Made by a program: the position numbers and the translations under genes. Positions 57,148 through 64,000 of a stretch of DNA of 64,000 nt are shown in pieces. Position 1 is the stretch's first letter; each line of letters begins with the position of its first letter. The DNA is taken from contig CM037584.1 of NCBI GenBank assembly GCA_021018995.1, forward strand, positions 50,171,811 through 50,235,810, given 5' to 3'. Source of the DNA: Chloranthus sessilifolius (lineage: Eukaryota; Streptophyta; Magnoliopsida; Chloranthales; Chloranthaceae). The notes beneath the pieces are model-generated. The model worked only from the letters and a program-made list of their open reading frames with translations, ran no database searches and was not told the origin of the DNA.

Positions 57148-59289
57148 AGGCATGGGAATGTGTGTTTGGACCCATGGATGATCCAAAATATTGTGCATTA
57201 TCACCAGTGTCCGGGGAGTGTTAATTTGTTTTTCAAAACGTTGTTGAACAACTCTTTGGCTGCTAAAGTATTAAGGAATGAGGCACAATTCAATGCAAGA
57301 AGACCGAAACATTATTATAGACATAGAGACATTAGTCACGTAATTGATGTGAATGCACAAATGGTGTTTGATAAGGGAAAAAGACCTCTTGAGGAAATTG
57401 TGAATAGTGGTGCTACCGCTACGAGTCCAAAACAAATGACAATCAATGCAATGTTTTAGAAGGGGGATAGAACAAAAACATGCTTAGATATTGAGAAGGG
57501 GGATAGAACAAAAACAGTTTAATTTGGTGAAAGGCCCTTTTTCCTCCGCTGTGTTACTCTATTGCAGCATTTGGGCCGGGTTTAAAGATTCCTTTATTTC
57601 AGGAAATGAAGAATAATTTGTTGAAAGTGGAGGTTCAAAACATAGAGAATATGCTTGAGACATACAAGAAGTCATGGCAAAAGACGGGATGTACAATTAT
57701 GGCGGATGGATGAGAGAAAGAAATCACTCACTAATCTTTTAGTGAATAGTCTATCCGGTACAATTTTCTTTGATACCTTTGAAAAGAATGCAGAGAATGT
57801 AATAAAATTAATTTATTCTGTTGAGATAGTAGAGGAACATATGGTGTACAAGTGGTGACCGATAATGCCGCTAATTTTGTTAAGGTTGGGGAATTGTTAT
57901 TGGAGAAGAGAAAGGAGATATTTTGGGCACCTTGTATAGCACAGCGCATTGATCTAATGCTTGTAGAACTTGGCGAAAAAAAGCAATTGAACAAGCTGGG
58001 ACGGTAGCATAATTTATTTACAGTGATGCCTATATTCTTAATTTAATGAGAAAGCATACAAAAAAAAGAACTTGTTTGTCCTGCTATGACCTGATTTGCA
58101 ACAAGTTTCTTAACTTTGAAATGTGTATTGGGCAATAAAATTGGGTTGAGATTAATGTTTACTTTAGAGGATTGAGAAAAACATAGTTTGTCAACGAAGG
58201 TAGAAGGGAGAACAGTCCATGACATTGTCTTCAATAAAGAAAATCCCAATCCATATTCCATAGTATACTCATTGAAAGCGTCGATGCAACTTGTAAAGGT
58301 TCTACAACTTGTCGATGAGGGTAGTATACTTTCTATGGGTTACATATATGAGGTGATGGATCGAGCCAAGAAAGTAATTGGTAAAAATCCTAACGTTGAA
58401 GAGGCACGGTATAAGCTGTTATGGGAAATAATTGACAGTCATTGGAAATATCATTTGTATCACCTGTTGCACTGTGCTGGATATTATTTAAATCCTAGAT
58501 TTCAGTATGATGAATCATTTGATCCCAATGGTTTGGAGGTGAAAATTTGACTTATATGATACATTGGATCGAATGGCTAAAATCAAGCGGAGAGATTGGA
58601 TGACGAGTTGGTCCAATTTAGAAATGCAAAGGGCTTATTTGGGAGACAAACAGCCATCAAATGAAAGAACACCGTGCAGCTAGTTATATTTAAATTTGTA
58701 TGATTGCTTTATGTTTTATGTTTTCCGAAATTTTATATTAGATCATACATTCAGGGGCGGTTGCAGGATTTTCTCGAGGAGGGCCACCCAGACGATTTCG
58801 GAGCAAAAAAAATATTCTTTTGGGATCGATATCCCGATATTATCAATATTGCTGGAAATAGATACTCACGCGCTTTGCAATTACTAAATTGTGCCTACGC
58901 TGAAACAAAATTGACTACTTTGAATCAGACAAGGGAGAGTGATTTTCATCTCAATCTAAAACACAAAGGATCTTGAGATCATGGGCTTACTATCTGACAA
59001 TCATTTTTTGGTTTCATGTGGCACAAATCCCAAAAGTGCCTCAAAACTCATGGTTGTGCGTGATGTACACCATGTGATTTTTGAGTCACCTTTTTGGGCT
59101 TTGTGCCTCATGTAATCAGAAATTGGTTGTTAGATAGTACACCCATAGTCTCAAGATCCATTGCATTGAAGATTGAGATGAAAACCGATCTCCATAATCT
59201 GGTTCAAAGCAGTCGATGGGATTTCAGTGTAGGCACACAGTAATTTCATAGACCCGGATAGAGCTACCCTAAGTTTTTTATACGGAGCC

Positions 59290-60195
59290 ATTACTTGCAC
59301 CAAAGAAGTTAGCCCTTGCACATAGTAAGTGAAAGACTTGATATTTTGGGGACCCGTGCCATGTTAAAATGCCATCTGATTTGAAGGTCATGATCACTAT
59401 TGTCATATGTGATCGCATATGAGACCTTGGATGTGGTTTTTGCATATGCCATGATGGCATATGCGATCGCATATATCTCTAACGGTCATATTTATGACCA
59501 TTGGAGCTTTTTTTTTTGCTTTTTAGGGCTCCCCAAAGTCTATAAATGGGGGATTGCTCTTCCTAATCCATATCACATCCATCCAAGGTATGATTTGTGT
59601 CTTTTTGGTCTCTTTTTTGAGTTTTTAGTGCTCTCTTTCTCAAAGCTTTGTTGATAATTTCTTTGCTCTATTTTGTAGTTAACTAAGCAAAGAACTTGAA
59701 TCTTCATTGACATTCCATCGTTCTTCAAGCAAAGATAATACTGATCAATATGGGAAACTTTGGGGATTTTTTGGGATTTTTTGAGATTTTTTTTGGGTTT
59801 TTTTGAAAAAAAAAATAAAGTTATGCCATGGCATAATCGCATATGCGATCCGCATATGTGATGGCCCTATGCCATCGCATAGGGTCGCATATGCAATTTG
59901 ATTACATTGGTCATGATCTAAAGATCTTAGGTGCAAAAGATTGCCATGAAACATGATCATTGTCATATGATTCAATGCAGTCAAAGGCTAATATCTAGTT
60001 CAACAATCGATTGTATTGAATTATACATTGAATTATATAAGCGAGATTATTTTTTTGCCAATCTTTTGCACCAACAATCTTTAGAACATGGCCGTCGAAT
60101 CTGACGACTTAGATGGTTTTTTCAAATGGCACAGGTCCAAAAAATACTGTCTTTTTACGTGCAAGGGCCAATTTCTTATGTGCAAGTAAAAGACT
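59290..60195. mobile_element. Foldback MITE, family F, interrupted by a CATATG-rich insert
   Basis: The outer arms carry CCTTGCACATAG/TGTGCAAG-type and GGTCATGATCTAAAGATC phrases. The stretch from 59395 to about 59906 is foreign and is flanked on both sides by GGTCATGATC. Confidence 0.7.
59395..59906. mobile_element. CATATG/GCGATCGC palindrome-rich insert
   Basis: About 510 bp bounded by the direct repeat GGTCATGATC. Both ends are packed with GCATATGCGATCGCATATG-like palindromes (59400-59480 and 59820-59900). The middle is AT-rich with TTTTTGGGATTTTTTG strings and no coding capacity. Superfamily not certain; the duplication length suits hAT or Mutator. Confidence 0.65.
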
Positions 60196-60280
60196 TCATT
60201 ACAGTCCTCTTTCTACCGTTGGCACCTCTGTTCGGGCCGACAAAATTACGGATGGTAAGTTACCATTGGTAACTAGGACG

Positions 60281-60301
60281 TGCAGAGAGAGAGAGAGAGT
60301 G
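60281..60301. repeat. Short (GA)n tract
   Basis: A GA-dinucleotide run of roughly 20 bp; a related GAGAGAGA tract recurs about 40 bp later within a repeated GTAGGACTTGTGGAGAGAG phrase. Confidence 0.7.
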
Positions 60302-61736
60302 ATACAAAATTATGGACTGTAAGTAGGACTTGTGGAGAGAGAGAAATTTTGTAGGGGTGAGAAATTTGAGGGAGCGAAAAAAGGGCGTAACTTTGTATGC
60401 TACATCTCACAGTGGGTACCATTATTTGCAACCTTCGATTATTTTTTAAAACTATAGTTGCAAATAAAGATAGCTTTACTGTAAAAGATTTTTTGTTTTT
60501 AAAAGATGAGAGGGCGGTGAAATAGGGATAGGGGCGCCACATGACTGGCTAAAGAGGCGTTCTGATAACTTTTTACTAAGTTTAGGGGGGGGGGTGCCCC
60601 CTCATCACTACACGTGCGTTCGCCCCTGCATGCATGCTAATAAGTAATTTTAAATTTCAGCCATATGGTGGAAGGACTATGGAGATAGTGCTCCATTGTT
60701 GAAAAAAGTTGCTACTAGAGTATTAAGTCTCACATGCAGTGGGACTGGATGTGAACGAAATTGGAGTATCTCTGAACAGGTGATTGTTGGTTGAATTTTA
60801 TGTTTTATGTACTTTATTAATTTATTTGTTAACTAATTATTCACTTATTGTGTCTTTCATGATGTACATACATACAAAAGGAAGTAACAGGCTGAAACAA
60901 CAAAGATTAAATGCACTTGTTTATGTCAAGTACAATTTACAATTATGGTTAGGAAGTGTGAGATGTTCTCATATGATTTTCGGATATAGAGGAAGATGAT
61001 GGATTGATAACCGAAGAAGAAAATCCGGCTTTGGAGAATGATGATGAAGAGCAATCATGACTTAATATTTGTTGATATACTCAAGGAAGAAGGAAATATC
61101 GTATGCAATGGAGGAGGGAGTGCACGAGGACAAACTCAAGAAAAGAGAAAGTGGTGTAAGTAGTTTAAATTTTAAATTTTAAATTTTGTATTATTCAATT
61201 TCAGGTCGTAAAATACTACCTATATGGAGGAGAGGTCGTACGCAACAACAAATGCAGGATATTATTGATATAGGATTCGATGATAATGATGTTGAAGAGG
61301 AAGATGATCACACATTCCTTATATGGATGACTCTGATGAGAAGCAAGATGATTAGAAGAGGAGTGAAGACAATGAAGTCTAGAGACATGGCTAATTAATC
61401 CCTAAATCTTTGAAATTTTTTATTTTTATTTTTATTTTATTTTATTTAGTATCTAGAGTTTGGACATTGAAGTTTTGGAATTTTGGAGTTAGATTCAGTT
61501 GAATTTTGAATTTTGAACATTGAAGTTTTTTATATACAATTCTACATCTTCATTTTGGGTTGATAATTCCAATGTTTAATTACAAATAGTCATGTATGTT
61601 ATATGGATGGTGAAATGTCAATTGTTTACTAGATAATGTATTATATAATTTTTTTGGGTTAATTTCATCATAGTGCAATTGTTTAGATTTATTATATATT
61701 TTTTCCTAGTAAAAATAAATAAATAAATGTTATTGC

Positions 61737-61978
61737 ATCGTACGTTTCAACGATCCAACAATCTGATCTGATCCACAAAAACAAAATCAGTCCCCCCCTA
61801 CAATCCGTTTCTGATAAAATTGGTTTTCATTCCTAATTGCATCTTTGTTAAAAAAAGCATCTTACGGTTTAATGATCCAACGATCTGATCCAATCCACAA
61901 AAAAAAAATCAGTCCACCCCAACGATCCGCTTCTGATAAAATTGGTTTTCACACCTAATTGCATCGTTGTTTTACTCC
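61737..61978. repeat. 122-bp tandem duplication
   Basis: Two copies, marked by CTGATAAAATTGGTTTTCA at 61811 and 61933 and by CAA(C/T)GATCC(A/G)-containing stretches. They differ at several positions. LIP2 5' UTR intron. Confidence 0.8.
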
Positions 61979-62245
61979 ATGCATCCACCTCAATATGCGC
62001 ATTTCACCCCTACTACCTAATAATTTTGTTATCTCCATATATCATATTCCTAAACTCTTGTATGTAGATGATTGCAATTTTGAACATAATTCCCGAACAA
62101 CAAGCCAAAATAAAATTGGATATACTTTTGTGTTCCAGGAAGTAACTCATTTAAAAACTGAAAATCAATAGATAAAATTTGTCTGCTGTTACATAAAAAT
62201 TATATTGGCTATAAGCTTTCTTCCTTGGGCCCGAGGGGGACGTTT

Positions 62246-62301
62246 CCCCCCTGCCCCCCCCCCCCCCACCCCCACCCCCACCCCCACCCCCCCCCCCCCC
62301 C
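62246..62301. repeat. C-rich tract with i-motif / G-quadruplex potential
   Basis: Runs of C, longest about 15, are interrupted by single A at regular six-base spacing (five C + A units repeated four times). The reverse strand is therefore a series of G5 runs separated by T, well beyond the usual four-run quadruplex rule. It ends about 90 bp before the splice acceptor of the LIP2 coding exon. Confidence 0.9.
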
Positions 62302-62389
62302 TCTTGTTTTTTTATTCTTTAACTTGGTGAATTCTTATTTATCAAAAAAACTGTTCTTTTTTTAAATTTGATGATTTCATGATTTACAG

Positions 62390-62452
62390 AGAATGGACCT
62401 AAGGGAACCAAGAACATGAAGTTTTTACTCCATCATGATTTATAAGGAATGA
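62390..62452 (+). promoter_or_regulatory. Three upstream ORFs in the LIP2 leader
   Basis: From the acceptor at 62389: uORF1 62393-62419 (8 codons plus TGA), uORF2 62416-62445 (9 codons plus TAA), uORF3 62435-62452 (5 codons plus TGA). uORF1's stop overlaps uORF2's ATG, uORF2 overlaps uORF3, and uORF3's stop overlaps the main ATG as ATGA at 62449-62452. They are real only if the acceptor is used, which the CAG context and lack of an alternative support. Confidence 0.6.
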
Positions 62453-63150
62453 AACTACAGCGAGGCCTCGAGATCTGGAAGATGGGTATCGTCAACTACA
62501 TGGATGCACTTAAACTTCAGGAGAGGCTAGTATCTGATAGAAAAATTGGTAAAATTCCTAATACCCTGTTGTCACTACAACATTCGCCAACATATACACT
62601 TGGAAAACGGCGAACATATCACAACCTACTAGTGCCCGAGTCCGACCTTCAAACTATGGGAGCAGAGCTTCACGTCACAGAGAGAGGGGGAGACATAACC
62701 TTTCATGGTCCACGTCAAGCCATTCTATATCCCATAATTTCTCTTCGGGATATAGGCCTAGGTGCTCGAAACTACGTAGAAAAACTGGAGTTAACAATGA
62801 TTGAGTTGGCATCGATGTACGGTGTGCGAGCTCATGCCGGAAAAACAGATCAGACGGGGGTGTGGGTAGGAGACCGAAAGATCGGTGCCATCGGCGTTAG
62901 AATTTCATCAGGGATCACTTCGCATGGTTTGGCCTTTAATATCGATCCTGATTTGAACTATTTTAAGCATATCGTGCCCTGTGGGATTGCTGATAAAGGA
63001 GTGACATCTTTGAGAAGCGAGACGAATATGGTGCTTCCATCTGATGGAGAGATCCACGAGCAGCTGGTTTCCTGTTTTGCGAGAATCTTTGATTTCGATA
63101 TTATTACATGGAAAGATAAAATTTTGTTTGAAAATGGAGAAATTAAGTAA
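62449..63150 (+). CDS. LIP2: Octanoyl-[carrier protein]:protein N-octanoyltransferase LIP2 (233 aa)
   Basis: Transfers the octanoyl group from acyl carrier protein to lipoyl domains, the first step of de novo lipoate synthesis before lipoyl synthase inserts sulfur; the plant LIP2 form works in mitochondria. The protein is a single LipB/BPL-fold domain of normal length. R79-G-G-D-I-T-F-H-G-P-R-Q90 is the LipB signature (R-G-G-x2-T-[YF]-H-G-P-x-Q), Lys144 in DRKIGAIGVR is the conserved lysine, and Cys178 in HIVPCGI is the catalytic cysteine. The N-terminus is short (LEIWKMGIVNY begins by residue 7), so any targeting signal is brief or cryptic. The CDS is intronless; its leader is split, with exons 6 kb upstream. 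The chosen ATG is the first in frame after the splice acceptor and matches the family start. No disruption was seen. It is divergent with TAD2. Confidence 0.95.
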   Translation: MKLQRGLEIWKMGIVNYMDALKLQERLVSDRKIGKIPNTLLSLQHSPTYTLGKRRTYHNLLVPESDLQTMGAELHVTERGGDITFHGPRQAILYPIISLRDIGLGARNYVEKLELTMIELASMYGVRAHAGKTDQTGVWVGDRKIGAIGVRISSGITSHGLAFNIDPDLNYFKHIVPCGIADKGVTSLRSETNMVLPSDGEIHEQLVSCFARIFDFDIITWKDKILFENGEIK

Positions 63151-63336
63151 AGATATAGCCATGGTTAGGGTTCCTTGTCGAACTAGGTCAGTCTATTTAT
63201 ATGTTCATGTAATTTAGTTATTTTCCCTGTTGTGATTTATTGGTGAAATTCTACACAAAGTTGTTGAACTGATGATTAAATAGAGCGCGAAAAAACATTG
63301 TGGAGATTATGCACAGATGTGTCGAGATCTGATACC

Positions 63337-63342
63337 AATAAA
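63337..63342 (+). terminator. Possible polyadenylation signal of LIP2
   Basis: AATAAA about 185 nt after the stop codon. The adjacent TCTGATACCAA is also primer-binding-site-like on the reverse strand, so this position could instead belong to a small retroelement scrap. Confidence 0.35.
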
Positions 63343-63344
63343 CC

Positions 63345-64000
63345 TAAGAGTATAATGAGGATTTTTCATTACATTCTAGATACGTAAAAAACCTAGGCAT
63401 GAAATACACTTAGGGAAAAGTAAATGAACCTGGTTGTTTTCACATCCAGGTACATCCATTTAGAAGTTTAATATCTATATCAGTACCTTATGTATTCACG
63501 TTAATTTCACAAATTTTTATTGTTTCGGGCTGTTGTTCGGGCGTGGATAGAGTGCTTTTTGCTGTGTTTTTTGGGGGGGTTTCTGCAGCTTCTCACTGCT
63601 GTTTCATAGCTTCTGGTGTCTGTACTTACATTTTTGCTTTTAATATATTTCTTGTTACTGATTAAAAAATTAAAACACAGTTGTGGAAAGCATACTGAAG
63701 TAACAGCAGTAGATGACATCTGGAGTAATGACTACGAAATTCAATGCTGAAGGGAAGTGCTCCCTTAGATTTGATCGGTGAATTGATTAGTGAGTTGATC
63801 AGTGAGCAATGGAAGGAGTTAGATGTCTTTTTTGCTTGGTAAATTATGATGGATGTGAAACCTATCATATTTCTTATTATATCGTCATATGACTTACTGA
63901 TCGTACACAATAAAATAAATAAATAGTTGAAACCCTCCACCCCCATGTGATTTGAATATGAGAACAAATATGAGAAACTCCAAAATCTTCTCTTGAACAC
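63345..64000. other. 3' flank without recognisable gene
   Basis: AT-rich sequence downstream of LIP2. The open frame reaching the right edge on the reverse strand is a hydrophobic, unbiased frame that resembles no family I know. No repeat boundary is visible. Confidence 0.5.

Larger units (their letters stand above)
58752..60628. mobile_element. Non-autonomous hAT-like element inside the hAT transposase
   Basis: It begins CAGGGGCGG and ends TTCGCCCCTG. The flanks CATACATT (58744-58751) and CATGCATG (60629-60636) agree in 6 of 8 bases, a decayed target-site duplication. Inside are family E sequence (about 58925-59260) and a family F foldback (59290-60195) that is itself interrupted. No transposase. 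Confidence 0.7.
57145..61400 (+). pseudogene. Decayed hAT transposase gene (DUF659 + dimerisation domain), split by a second element
   Basis: Pieces in order: 57145-57459 (linker); about 57610-58000, containing SWQKTGCTIMADGW, SLTNLLVNSLSGTIFF, VVTDNAANFVKVG and LFWAPC-like IFWAPCIAQRIDLML (DUF659 catalytic region); 58188-58550, with MGYIYEVMDRAKKVIGK and YHLLHCAGYYLNPRF; 60660-60780, with WWKDYGDSAPLL then LSLTCSGTGCERNWS (C-terminal dimerisation domain); and 60870-61400, with NRLKQQRLNALVYVKYNLQL and an acidic tail. Introns with GT-AG ends still separate the last pieces. Frameshifts near 57715 and 57845 and other stops disable it. It lies in the LIP2 5' UTR intron, sense to LIP2. The TIRs of this outer element were not identified. 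Confidence 0.85.

Noticed and set aside
63662-64000. Reverse-strand open frame reaching the right edge of the window
   Set aside because: Hydrophobic, without conserved motif or splice context; likely chance in AT-rich DNA. It could be judged only with the adjoining sequence.

Overview
The window is nuclear DNA of a flowering plant. It is AT-rich, the three genes carry plant-type GT-AG introns, and almost everything else is transposable-element debris: hAT and Mutator-type MITEs, LTR retrotransposons, LINE and SINE fragments, and long (TA)n microsatellites. I cannot name the species; the large repeat-filled introns fit a woody eudicot or magnoliid, but that is a guess.

Three protein genes are supported. 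(1) A forward gene at about 14.47-22.06 kb has coding exons at 16935-17251, 18333-20436, 20680-20886 and 21625-21942. It encodes a 981-residue coiled-coil protein of the plant myosin-heavy-chain-like / CAP-Gly-linker-like family. (2) A reverse gene has seven short coding exons scattered from 53140 down to 33089 and encodes TAD2, the 188-residue catalytic subunit of the tRNA adenosine-34 deaminase. Its introns hold a gag-only LTR retrotransposon, a solo LTR inside a hAT MITE, a Mutator-type foldback element, RTE, L1 and copia fragments, and several microsatellites. (3) A forward intronless CDS at 62449-63150 encodes LIP2, octanoyl-[carrier protein]:protein octanoyltransferase; its 5' UTR exons lie about 6 kb upstream at 56.1-56.4 kb. 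TAD2 and LIP2 start head to head from one short interval at about 56.0-56.1 kb, which contains a 25-bp inverted repeat.

Layout: 1-14.4 kb has no gene, only hairpins, LTR-like sequence, a foldback MITE, a hAT MITE, SINEs and a block of TCAATCGATTGA palindromes. 14.4-22.1 kb is the coiled-coil gene. 22.1-33.0 kb is repeats: MITEs, then a gypsy-type element nested between Mutator-like inverted repeats and itself interrupted by a 1.6-kb inverted-repeat element. 33.0-56.0 kb is TAD2. 56.1-63.3 kb is LIP2, whose 6-kb 5' UTR intron holds a decayed hAT transposase gene split by a second TIR element. 63.3-64 kb has nothing recognisable.

I see no CRISPR array, no bacterial or viral gene cassette and no biosynthetic cluster. 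The notable content is the exploded TAD2 gene, the shared TAD2/LIP2 promoter, the chained upstream ORFs of LIP2, and several nested insertions whose target-site duplications can be read directly. Every exon structure is my conceptual splicing from reading frame, splice sites and recalled family conservation; no alignment was run.
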